Positions 49,690-56,664 of a stretch of DNA of 64,000 nt are shown in pieces. Each line of letters starts with the position of its first letter. Position 1 is the stretch's first letter. A program made the position numbers and the translations under genes. The stretch is from Chloroflexota bacterium (GTDB lineage Bacteria; Chloroflexota; Dehalococcoidia; Tepidiformales; Tepidiformaceae), in NCBI GenBank assembly GCA_026702615.1, contig JAPPBY010000031.1:1-64000 (forward strand). Reading direction: 5' to 3'. The notes below the pieces were generated by a model, which searched no databases, was not told the origin of the DNA, and worked only from the letters and a program-made list of their open reading frames with translations.

Positions 49690-50899
49690 GCCGGTCCAGC
49701 AGGATGCGGGACGAGACGACCGATTCCTGCCGCGCCAGCGCGTACCCCATGCAGAAGTGCGTCTCCTGCCCGAACCCAAGGTGGCTCGCGACCCCGTCCT
49801 GCCAATACCCCGTCCGCAGTTCCTTCCCGAAGTACAGGTCGTCCCGGAAGATGTTGAAGGATTCGGGGTCCTTGAAGATGCGCTCGTCGCGGTTCCCCGA
49901 CCCAAGCCCCAGCCACGCCGTCGCCCCTACCGGCAGCACGCGCCCGTGGATTTCCACCTCCACCTTCGCCCGTCGCCGCTGCCAGTGGTTCGACCCATCG
50001 AACCGAAGCATCTCCGTGAACACACGGTCCATCAGCTCTGGATCGTCGTGAACCGCCTCGTACTGCTCGTAGTTGTGCAGCAGGTTCCACCACATCGCGT
50101 CGATCGCCTTGTGTGTCGTGTCGCCCCCGCCGACCAGAAGCAGCGCCACGTACCCGCGCATCTGGTCGCGCGTCATCTTCGCGCCGTCCTTCTCCGCGTG
50201 GCAGAAAACGGACAGCAGGTCGTCGCGGGGCTCCGCGATGCGCTCGTCGAACAGGGGGTCCAGGTACGCGAAAAGCTCGTCTCGCGCCGCGACTCCCCGG
50301 CGGAAGTGCGCCCGCCCATAGCCGTTCCCGGCGAAGAGCCGGTCGTAGACGGCTTCGAAGTAGTCGTTGTCCTCCTCGGGGAGCCCCAGCATCCCCGCGA
50401 TCACCCGGATCGGGAAGCGCTCGCTGAACTGCGACACCAGCTCCACCTGTCCCCCGGCCCTCAGCCCCGCCTTCTGGTCCGCCCGTGCCTTCTCCATGAA
50501 GTCGTCGATGATCTTCGTCGCGATTCGCTCGATCAGGGGCACCCGCTTCTCCAGCCGCTTCCCCACGAACTCCCCCGCCACGATGCCCCGCAGCCAGATG
50601 TAGTCCTGCCCCTCCCCCAGGTCGTTCAGCGTGAACCCCATCGTCGAGTCCGAGCCGAACTTGTGCTTTCCGTGCGGGTCGTAGGTCGCCCGCGTGAACC
50701 GCTCGTTGTCCTTGTAGATCGCCCAGATGTCCTCATACCGCGAGATGATCCAGCGGTTCTGGAACTTGTCCTGGTAGGCCGGCTCGTACTCGCGCAGCCG
50801 CTTGTAGATGGGAAACGGGTCGATCCGGAACTCGTCCGTGACGAACTCGCCCGGTTCGATCAGGCTGGGGTCGGCTGTTAGCTGTTGGCTACTGGCCAC
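49580..50899 (-). CDS. cytochrome P450
   Basis: 439 residues from GTG 50899 (GGAG 9 nt upstream). I-helix LLVGGGDTTHKAI, E-x-x-R in EMLR, heme loop GFGQETHFCMGYALARQ with Cys383. Resembles CYP125/CYP142-like or other soluble actinobacterial-type P450s only in general layout. The first ~8 codons lie within heptad array R3, so the N-terminus VASSQQLTAD is encoded by repeat DNA. Upstream on the same strand lies the GMC oxidoreductase gene. The 3' end overlaps the small membrane-protein gene by 110 nt. Confidence 0.92.
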   Translation of the reverse strand: MASSQQLTADPSLIEPGEFVTDEFRIDPFPIYKRLREYEPAYQDKFQNRWIISRYEDIWAIYKDNERFTRATYDPHGKHKFGSDSTMGFTLNDLGEGQDYIWLRGIVAGEFVGKRLEKRVPLIERIATKIIDDFMEKARADQKAGLRAGGQVELVSQFSERFPIRVIAGMLGLPEEDNDYFEAVYDRLFAGNGYGRAHFRRGVAARDELFAYLDPLFDERIAEPRDDLLSVFCHAEKDGAKMTRDQMRGYVALLLVGGGDTTHKAIDAMWWNLLHNYEQYEAVHDDPELMDRVFTEMLRFDGSNHWQRRRAKVEVEIHGRVLPVGATAWLGLGSGNRDERIFKDPESFNIFRDDLYFGKELRTGYWQDGVASHLGFGQETHFCMGYALARQESVVSSRILLDRLKNPRLADVPNEGIAFPPPGRGGVRGLQHLEIDFDL

Positions 50900-50901
50900 T
50901 T
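50874..50901. repeat. heptad repeat array R3, extending into the P450 start
   Basis: Four heptamers GCTGTTA, GCTGTTG, GCTACTG, GCCACTT. It overlaps the first codons of the P450 gene and is an imperfect inverted partner of R4 at 50950-50977. Confidence 0.8.
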
Positions 50902-50933
50902 GGGGGCTCCGCGCCGAATGGTACTCCAGCGCC

Positions 50934-50949
50934 CCGCCCCTCGGGGCGG
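50934..50949. repeat. GC-rich hairpin between arrays R3 and R4
   Basis: CCGCCCC, loop TC, GGGGCGG: perfect 7-bp stem located midway between the two inverted heptad arrays. Confidence 0.6.
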
Positions 50950-50977
50950 ACCAACAGCCAGGAGCCAATAGCCGACA
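50950..50977. repeat. heptad repeat array R4
   Basis: Four heptamers ACCAACA, GCCAGGA, GCCAATA, GCCGACA. Followed immediately by a GC hairpin and the stop codon of the GMC oxidoreductase gene. Confidence 0.8.
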
Positions 50978-50980
50978 GCC

Positions 50981-50995
50981 GCGCGCGAAGCGCGC
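50981..50995. terminator. GC hairpin at the GMC gene stop
   Basis: GCGCGC, loop GAA, GCGCGC, directly beside the stop codon of the minus-strand GMC gene. Same arrangement as at 54729-54745. No T-run, so termination is not assured. Confidence 0.4.
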
Positions 50996-52506
50996 TAGCG
51001 TTCGCTGCGAATCAGCTCCGCCACCCGCTCCCCGATCATGATGCACGTCAGGTTCGTGTTCGCCCGCACGATCTCCGGCATGATCGACGCGTCCACCACC
51101 CGCAGCCCCTCGACCCCGTGCACCCGGCACTGCGCGTCCACCACAGCCCCCGGGTCGCTTGCCGGACCCATCTTCGCCGTCCCCACCGGGTGGAAGTTGT
51201 GCGACCCGTTCGCCCGCACGTACGCATCGAGCGCGTCGTTGTCCGCCAGCACATCCGCCGAGGGCGTCTCCAGTCCCTCCGCGTACTGCGCGATCGCCGG
51301 GTGCTCCCCCATTCGCTGCGAGAGCTGCAGCCCCTCCCGCAGCCGGCGGACATCGTCGCCGTCCTCGTCCGAGAAGAAGTTCAGCTCGATCCGCGGTTGT
51401 GCGCGGTAGTCGGCGCTCTCGAAGTGGAGCCGTCCGCGGGACTTCGGTCGCTGCAGGATCACCAGCAGCGCGAAGTTCCCTTCCCGTCCCGGGAAGTGGT
51501 TCACCATGTAGATCTGCATGTCGTTCGTCTCGCCGCCGCTGGCCGTGTAACGCAACATCGCCTGCACGGGCGGGTCCGGCATCACCGACACCCCCGGTTT
51601 CGACCGCCACACCACCGAGCAGAGCGGGTGGTCGATCAGGTTGCGACCCACCCCCGGCAGCTCCCGCACGAGCGTCGCTCCCACCGCCTCCACGTCCTCC
51701 CGCGCCCCGATCCCCGACCGCACCAGGATCGGCGGCGACATGATCGCCCCCGCGGACAGAACCACGTTTAGCCCGCGAACAGTCTGCAGCTCGCCGTCCG
51801 AGTCAACCTCCACCCCTGTCACTCGCCCGTCCTCGACAAGCACCCGGTTCACGAGGCAGCCGCCCCGGATCGTCAGGTTCAACCGGTGCCGGATGGGCTC
51901 CAGGTACGCCATCGCGGTCGAGATGCGCGTGTCGACGTTGCGGTTCTGCGCCATCGGGCTGATGCCCGTCGCCTCCGGGTCGTTGAAGTCCTCCGCGTAG
52001 GGGAAGCCGAACTCCTGGCACACATCGATGAACGCCTGCCCCGGCCGTCGCATCTCGTCCGGACGCCAGCGCACGATCGGCAGCGGCCCGCTCTTCCCAT
52101 GGAAGTCTCCGGAGGCGTCCAGGTCGTTCTCGAGCCTCCGGAAGAAGGGCAGGCAGTCCTCCCACGACCAGCCCTCGTTCCCCAGCGCTGCCCATTCGTC
52201 GAAGTCCTCAGGCGTGCCCCGGATCGCGAGCGTGCCGTTCACCGCCGACGAGCCGCCCATCACCCGCCCACGCGGGTAGTAGACCTCCCGGTCCGGTGTC
52301 GCGTTCGCCGTGAAGCCCCAGTCGTGGTCGACCACCGACACGCGGTGGGCGTAGCGCAGGTCGTGGGGAGTCGTGTCCGTTGTGGCGTAGTCGGGCCCCG
52401 CCTCCAGCAGCAGCACCGACCGGTCCGCGTCCTCGCTCAGGCGCGCCGCCAGCGCCGCCCCCGACGACCCCGCCCCCACCACGATGTAGTCGTAGACCGT
52501 GCTCAC
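50995..52506 (-). CDS. GMC-family FAD oxidoreductase (choline/alcohol dehydrogenase-like)
   Basis: 503 residues from GTG 52506, with TATGCT 8 nt upstream. FAD-binding DYIVVGAGSSGAALAARLSE (6-25), GGSSAVNGTLAIRG (GMC signature 1 area, about 83-96), LSAGAIMSPPILVRSGIG (signature 2), and C-terminal SHNFHPVGTAKMG with the active-site His and PEIVRANTNLTCIMIGERVA. Oxidises primary alcohols, electron acceptor unknown. Upstream of the P450 on the same strand with repeats between. Confidence 0.93.
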   Translation of the reverse strand: MSTVYDYIVVGAGSSGAALAARLSEDADRSVLLLEAGPDYATTDTTPHDLRYAHRVSVVDHDWGFTANATPDREVYYPRGRVMGGSSAVNGTLAIRGTPEDFDEWAALGNEGWSWEDCLPFFRRLENDLDASGDFHGKSGPLPIVRWRPDEMRRPGQAFIDVCQEFGFPYAEDFNDPEATGISPMAQNRNVDTRISTAMAYLEPIRHRLNLTIRGGCLVNRVLVEDGRVTGVEVDSDGELQTVRGLNVVLSAGAIMSPPILVRSGIGAREDVEAVGATLVRELPGVGRNLIDHPLCSVVWRSKPGVSVMPDPPVQAMLRYTASGGETNDMQIYMVNHFPGREGNFALLVILQRPKSRGRLHFESADYRAQPRIELNFFSDEDGDDVRRLREGLQLSQRMGEHPAIAQYAEGLETPSADVLADNDALDAYVRANGSHNFHPVGTAKMGPASDPGAVVDAQCRVHGVEGLRVVDASIMPEIVRANTNLTCIMIGERVAELIRSER

Positions 52507-52514
52507 GGCGCGCA

Positions 52515-52520
52515 AGCATA
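52515..52520 (-). promoter_or_regulatory. -10-like hexamer TATGCT before the GMC gene
   Basis: TATGCT lies 8 nt before GTG 52506; it matches the TATGCT boxes at 12481-12486 and 13393-13398. No SD seen. Confidence 0.4.
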
Positions 52521-52596
52521 CCGGCCTGATTGACAAGGGCGAGGACGCCGCTGACCATGCCGCCCACCAGCCCCCCGAACCCGAGAGAGGTGCCTC

Positions 52597-54333
52597 ATGG
52601 CCGACCGAATCGAAGGCGTGACCGTCGACGAGAACGTGATGATCCCGATGCGCGACGGCGTCAGCCTCCAGGCCGATGTCTATCGCCCCTCCGGCCCCGG
52701 CAAGTTCCCCACGCTCGTCTCCCGCACCCCTTACGGACGCACGGCCCTTGGCCCCCTCGTCATGGCCGACTTCTGGACCGCCCACGGCTACGCGGTCGTC
52801 ACCCAGGACACACGGGCCCGCTTTGGCTCCGAGGGCGACGTGTACGAGCCCCACGTCAACGAGGCCCTCGACGGCTACGACACCATCGAGTGGGCCGCCG
52901 CCCAGCCCTGGTCGACCGGCTCCGTCGGCACCTACGGCCAGTCCTACCTGGCCGCCGTCCAGTACATGGTTGCGGGTGAATCGCCGCCCTCACTGAAGGC
53001 GCAGATGCCCGTCTCCGGCTCCACCGACTTCAAGCAGAGCTGGATCTACCACAGCGGCGGCGCCTTCGAGCACGGCTGGATGGCCGCCTACGCCACCTCC
53101 AAGGCGCGCGACACCGCCCGTCGCCTCGGCCTCGACCCCGACCTCCCCGACTTCGAGTCCGAGCTCGCCCAGGCAGACGGCTTCCGCCCCCTCCTCGACC
53201 ACTCCGCCCGCGAGATGCCCATGACCGCCTGGGCCGACCGCCTTTCGACGATAGCGCCCTACTTCGCCGACTACCTCGCCAACCCCGACGACGGCCCCCA
53301 CTGGTGGAACATCAACCTCCGCCGGCGCTTCCACGAGGTCAACCAGCCGATGTACCACGTCGGCTCCTGGTACGACATCTTCGAGGAGGGCGCCCTCGAG
53401 GGGTACAGCGGCATCACCGCCCGCGGCGGCGAGAACGCCCGCCCCAACCAGAAGCTGCTGATGGGCCCCTGGGGCCACATCGGCTACACCGTGCCCACCA
53501 CCGGCGGCTGCGGCGATCTCGACTTCGGCCCGAACGCCGCCATCGAGCTCAAGGATGAGCAGCTCCGCTGGTTCGATTACTGGCTCAAGGGTGAGGACAC
53601 CGGAATCATGGACGACCCCCCGGTCCGCATCTTCGTGATGGGCGACAACGTCTGGCGCGAGGAGAACGAGTGGCCCCTCGCCCGTACCGTCTACACGCCC
53701 TGGTACCTGCACAGCGACGGGGGCGCCAATACCCTCAATGGCGATGGCGCCCTTAGCCCGGACGCCCCCGGCAACGAGCGCCCCGACACGTTCGTCTACG
53801 ACCCCGACGACCCCGTCCCCACGCTCGGCGGCAACAACCTCATCACGCCTCCAGGCGTCTTCGACCAGACTCCCGCCGAACAGCGCGGCGATGTCCTCTG
53901 CTACACCAGCGAGCCCCTCGCCGAGGAGCTTGAGGTCACCGGTCCCATCTCCGTCACCCTCTGGGCGACGAGCGGCGCCATCGACACCGACTTCACCGCC
54001 AAGCTCTGCGACGTGCGCCCCGATGGCTACGTCCAGAACCTCCAGGACGGCATCATCCGCGCCCGCTACCGCAACTCCCTGCTCGAGCAGGAGCTGATGA
54101 CCCCCGGCCAGTCCTACGAGTTCACCATCGACCTCTGGGCTACGAGCCACGTCTTCAAGCCCGGCCACCGCATCCGCGTCGACATCAGTTCCTCGAACTT
54201 TCCCCACTTCGACCGCAACCCCAACACTGGCAACCCCATCCACACCGAGACGGAGCTGGTCCCTGCCCAGCAGACCGTCTTCCACGACGTCAACCGCCCC
54301 TCCTGCATCACCCTCCCCGTCATCCCGCGCTGA
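52597..54333 (+). CDS. CocE/NonD-family hydrolase (peptidase S15 fold)
   Basis: 578 residues, SD GAGAGAGG. VMIPMRDGVSLQADVYRP, QDTRARFGSEGDV, nucleophile elbow TYGQSYLAAV, GPWGHIGYTV for the histidine region, then the jelly-roll C-terminal domain (about 375-575). Paralogue of 41921-43645 with the same domain order. Followed by heptad array R5 and a hairpin at 54402-54431. Confidence 0.91.
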   Translation: MADRIEGVTVDENVMIPMRDGVSLQADVYRPSGPGKFPTLVSRTPYGRTALGPLVMADFWTAHGYAVVTQDTRARFGSEGDVYEPHVNEALDGYDTIEWAAAQPWSTGSVGTYGQSYLAAVQYMVAGESPPSLKAQMPVSGSTDFKQSWIYHSGGAFEHGWMAAYATSKARDTARRLGLDPDLPDFESELAQADGFRPLLDHSAREMPMTAWADRLSTIAPYFADYLANPDDGPHWWNINLRRRFHEVNQPMYHVGSWYDIFEEGALEGYSGITARGGENARPNQKLLMGPWGHIGYTVPTTGGCGDLDFGPNAAIELKDEQLRWFDYWLKGEDTGIMDDPPVRIFVMGDNVWREENEWPLARTVYTPWYLHSDGGANTLNGDGALSPDAPGNERPDTFVYDPDDPVPTLGGNNLITPPGVFDQTPAEQRGDVLCYTSEPLAEELEVTGPISVTLWATSGAIDTDFTAKLCDVRPDGYVQNLQDGIIRARYRNSLLEQELMTPGQSYEFTIDLWATSHVFKPGHRIRVDISSSNFPHFDRNPNTGNPIHTETELVPAQQTVFHDVNRPSCITLPVIPR

Positions 54334-54361
54334 CGCGCTCGGGGGGAGTGGCGCGGGGGAC

Positions 54362-54396
54362 CGACCACCGATCACCAACCACCGACCACCAGCCAC
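54362..54396. repeat. heptad repeat array R5
   Basis: Five heptamers CGACCAC, CGATCAC, CAACCAC, CGACCAC, CAGCCAC, closely matching R1 and R2 although 36 kb away. Lies between the CocE gene and the hairpin at 54402. Confidence 0.85.
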
Positions 54397-54401
54397 ACGA
54401 A

Positions 54402-54431
54402 AAAGCGCTCCACCCGAGAGTGGAGCGCTTT
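54402..54431. terminator. intrinsic terminator (strong on minus strand)
   Basis: Perfect 12-bp stem AAAGCGCTCCAC, 6-nt loop, GTGGAGCGCTTT. On the minus strand it is followed by five T (54404-54400). It ends the candidate RNA at 54402-54631 and could also end the plus-strand CocE unit. Confidence 0.75.
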
Positions 54432-54631
54432 CCGCTGGAGGTAGTTTCCCGGAGCCGGCGCGCCTCGGTTGCCCTTGGCCCACCTTCCCGTCCGTCTCCC
54501 CCGAAGGGGCTCCGTCCGGTCTCCGCTCACCCCGCCTCCAACGCAAACGAGGTTACCCGCGCGGATTTCGGCCTGTAAACCCCCTCCGCGCGTTCCTTGA
54601 CGAACCCTTCATCAAGGCCCGTGACGTTATA
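54402..54631 (-). ncRNA. candidate structured small RNA of unknown family
   Basis: A 215-nt gap without a credible gene between two matching 12-bp hairpins. On the minus strand it has an extended -10 (TG, C, TATAAC at 54634-54626), predicted start near 54619 and a terminator at 54402-54431, so a transcript of about 215 nt. Foldable parts: CCTTGATGAA with TTCGTCAAGG (54595-54617, 10 bp with one G-U), CGCGCGGA with TCCGCGCG (54558-54592, 8 bp) and CCCC-TTCG-GGGG (54498-54509). It does not match RNase P, tmRNA, SRP RNA or riboswitches that I can recognise. Expression is unknown. Confidence 0.5.
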
Positions 54632-54646
54632 GCAACCGCCCACAGA

Positions 54647-54676
54647 AGAGCGCCCCACCTGGGAGTGGGGCGCTCT
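54647..54676. terminator. intrinsic terminator-like hairpin
   Basis: Perfect 12-bp stem AGAGCGCCCCAC, 6-nt loop, GTGGGGCGCTCT, sister of the hairpin at 54402-54431. It would end the minus-strand acyl-CoA dehydrogenase-like gene; the plus strand has TCTTCTC after it. Confidence 0.65.
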
Positions 54677-54702
54677 CTTCTCGATGGCCAAAGACCCACC
54701 GG

Positions 54703-54728
54703 GAGCCAACAGCCAGGGGCCAACAGCC
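54703..54728. repeat. heptad repeat array R6
   Basis: Heptamers GAGCCAA, CAGCCAG, GGGCCAA, CAGCC. Followed directly by a GC hairpin and then the stop codon of the gene ending at 54746. Confidence 0.8.
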
Positions 54729-54745
54729 GCGCGCCTCCGGCGCGC
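54729..54745. terminator. GC hairpin at the acyl-CoA dehydrogenase-like stop
   Basis: GCGCGCC, loop TCC, GGCGCGC, touching the stop codon at 54746-54748. Same order (heptads, hairpin, stop) as at 50950-50997. Confidence 0.4.
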
Positions 54746-55978
54746 CTAGCCCCGCCGCACCTCCGCGTACTGCGCCGGAATCTCTTCGCCGAGCCACGAC
54801 TTGCCCATGACTCCGTAGTGGCGCCAGCTCACGCCGCCGTGCGCTGCCGCCTGGTGGGCGTCGCGCAGCTTGCGCTCCAGCGGATGCTCCATGCGCGCCG
54901 CTGTCGTGCCCCCCAGATTGTGAATCCGGTCGACGACCAGCCGTGAGGCCTGCGCTGCATGGGTCGATGCGAGCAGTCCCAGCCGCAGGAGCGGCCACTC
55001 CGGCACCGACCGGCCGCCGTCAAGCGGCCCCAGGTTCGCCTCGATGTCCTCCTGCGACTCCATCACGAACGCCCGCGCCGCCCGCAGCGTCGCCTCGCAC
55101 TCGGCTATCCCGATGTACGCCTCGGGCTGGTCCTTCAGCGTCGAGCCCGACATCCACGGGGTCTTCACCATCGCCAGATCCACCAGTTCGTCGATTGCGC
55201 CCCGCGCAATCCCCAGCGCCACCGCTGCCTTGTTATAGGGAACCTGCGAGGGGTTCCGGTAGGTCGGGTTCTCCCAGTGCTCCGTCGAGTCGAGCGCGTT
55301 CTGCGGCAGCATGTGCTTCGGGGGCACGTACTGGTTGACGATGCGCACGTCGTGGCTGCCGGAGCCCCGCAGTCCCGCCATGTTCCAGGTGTCGACGGGC
55401 ACGAACTCGCCCTTCGGCACCATGAAGGAAGCGTCCGCCATCTCGCCCGTGTCCTCATCGACGATCTCCGCCGCGGGGTTCAGGACGAGATTCCAGGTCG
55501 CGTTGAAGCAGCCGCTCGCGAAGGCGCCCTGGTAAGTCGTGCGCCAGCCGTCTCCCTCCCGCTTCGCCGTTCGGCCGGGAAACTCGCCGTTCGGCGTGCC
55601 CAGGCCCGAGCACACCAGGTAGTACCAGTCGTCGCAGATCTCGTGGGCGAAGTCCGGCTCCATCTGCCGCAGCACCAGCGCGTTGATCTCCGAGTTGATC
55701 TGGACGCACCAGCCGATCGAGCCGTCGATCGCGCAGGTCTCCTCGATCGCCTCGATCTGGCCCCGCGCCGTCATGTCCTCGCCGCCGAGCTCCTTCGGCA
55801 GCGTGTGCCGGTAGAGACCTGCGTCCGCCATCGTCTTGGAGACCCAGTCCGGCAGACGCCGAAGCTGCTGCGCCTCGTCTCCGCCCGCTGCCAGCTCCTC
55901 CTTGATGTTCGCGATGCGCTCAGACATCGGCGTCTTCTGGAGCTCCGTACTCTTGTCAATGATTTCCTGTCGTACCAT
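54746..55978 (-). CDS. acyl-CoA dehydrogenase/flavin monooxygenase-fold protein
   Basis: 410 residues from ATG 55978 (GGGGAG 10 nt upstream; an ATG at 55987 is too close to it). All-helical N-terminus with PDWVSKTMADAGLYRHTLPKELGG, beta domain with GAFASGCFNATWNLVLNP and MVPKGEFVPVDTWNMAGLRGSGSHDV, and C-terminal four-helix bundle. The type 2 C-terminal form and the GSGSxDV block match HsaA/HpaB-like flavin monooxygenases that use FMNH2 from a partner, more than true acyl-CoA dehydrogenases. No reductase nearby. Confidence 0.88.
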   Translation of the reverse strand: MVRQEIIDKSTELQKTPMSERIANIKEELAAGGDEAQQLRRLPDWVSKTMADAGLYRHTLPKELGGEDMTARGQIEAIEETCAIDGSIGWCVQINSEINALVLRQMEPDFAHEICDDWYYLVCSGLGTPNGEFPGRTAKREGDGWRTTYQGAFASGCFNATWNLVLNPAAEIVDEDTGEMADASFMVPKGEFVPVDTWNMAGLRGSGSHDVRIVNQYVPPKHMLPQNALDSTEHWENPTYRNPSQVPYNKAAVALGIARGAIDELVDLAMVKTPWMSGSTLKDQPEAYIGIAECEATLRAARAFVMESQEDIEANLGPLDGGRSVPEWPLLRLGLLASTHAAQASRLVVDRIHNLGGTTAARMEHPLERKLRDAHQAAAHGGVSWRHYGVMGKSWLGEEIPAQYAEVRRG

Positions 55979-56055
55979 GATCCGCATTCTCCCCGTAGGA
56001 TTTCGCGCACGCGATACTACCGAATCTCGACGGTCAACACCGCAAGGAGCTCCGA

Positions 56056-56499
56056 ATGTCCGACGTCAAGCCCGTTCCCGACGACTACACCGCCATCACC
56101 CCCTACCTCGTTGCCGAGGACGCCCCGCGCCTCCTCGACTTCCTTGCGAACGGTTTTGGCGCGGTCGAGCGAATGCGTCTCCCCATGCCCGATGGCTCGA
56201 TCGCCCATGCCGAGGTCGAGATCGGCGGAGCCCCCATCATGCTCGGCTCGGCCAGCCCCCCTGACTTCCCGCCCCTGGCGGCCCAGATCCACCTCTACGT
56301 CGAAGACGTCGACGCCGTCTATGCCCAGGCCGTGAGCGCCGGCGCCACCCCCGTCGCCGAGCCCGAGGACCAGTTCTACGGCGACCGCATCGCCCGCGTC
56401 CTCGACACCGCCGGCAACCACTGGTCCATCGCCACCCACATCGCCGACGTCAGCGCCGACGAAATGGCGCAGATCATGGAGTCCATGGGCGAGGGCTAG
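56056..56499 (+). CDS. VOC family protein (PhnB-like)
   Basis: 147 residues, SD AAGGAG. TAITPYLVAEDAPRLLDFLANGFGA, HAEVEIGGAPIMLGSA, HLYVEDVDAVYAQAVSAGA, then GDRIARVLDTAGNHWSIATH: the single-chain two-module layout of PhnB/DUF1428-like glyoxalase-fold proteins. Its TAG stop is the first triplet of heptad array R7. Confidence 0.88.
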   Translation: MSDVKPVPDDYTAITPYLVAEDAPRLLDFLANGFGAVERMRLPMPDGSIAHAEVEIGGAPIMLGSASPPDFPPLAAQIHLYVEDVDAVYAQAVSAGATPVAEPEDQFYGDRIARVLDTAGNHWSIATHIADVSADEMAQIMESMGEG

Positions 56500-56552
56500 T
56501 GGTTGGTGGCTAGTGACTAGTGGCTGGTGATTGGTGGTTAGCAGTTGGCTAG
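56497..56552. repeat. heptad repeat array R7
   Basis: TAGTGGT, TGGTGGC, TAGTGAC, TAGTGGC, TGGTGAT, TGGTGGT, TAGCAGT, TGGCTAG: eight heptads of TRGTGRY type. It starts on the stop codon of the VOC gene. Confidence 0.9.
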
Positions 56553-56586
56553 CCTCAGTCTGCACGTCCGCCTCCTCATCCCCCAA

Positions 56587-56612
56587 GAGCCAACAGCCAA
56601 CGGCCAACAGCC
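56587..56612. repeat. heptad repeat array R8a
   Basis: GAGCCAA, CAGCCAA, CGGCCAA, CAGCC: the same type as R6, lying between R7 and R8b. Confidence 0.85.
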
Positions 56613-56625
56613 CCGTATACTCCCC

Positions 56626-56653
56626 AGCCACTAACCACCAACCACTAGCCACC
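56626..56653. repeat. heptad repeat array R8b
   Basis: AGCCACT, AACCACC, AACCACT, AGCCACC. Nearly the reverse complement of R7, so the two can pair over about 28 nt. It ends 2 nt before the SD of the next gene. Confidence 0.85.
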
Positions 56654-56664
56654 AAGGAGCCCCC

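Noticed and set aside
54433-54645. Candidate RNA as RNase P, tmRNA, SRP RNA or a cobalamin riboswitch
   Set aside because: None of the conserved core motifs of these RNAs is visible on either strand, so it is left unassigned.
54527-54709. 60-codon minus-strand open frame in the intergenic region
   Set aside because: It spans the terminator hairpin at 54647-54676 and has no SD or recognisable domain; RNA structure fits better.
16933-56653. Heptad arrays as CRISPR
   Set aside because: The 7-bp units are contiguous and degenerate with no spacers; no cas gene is present.
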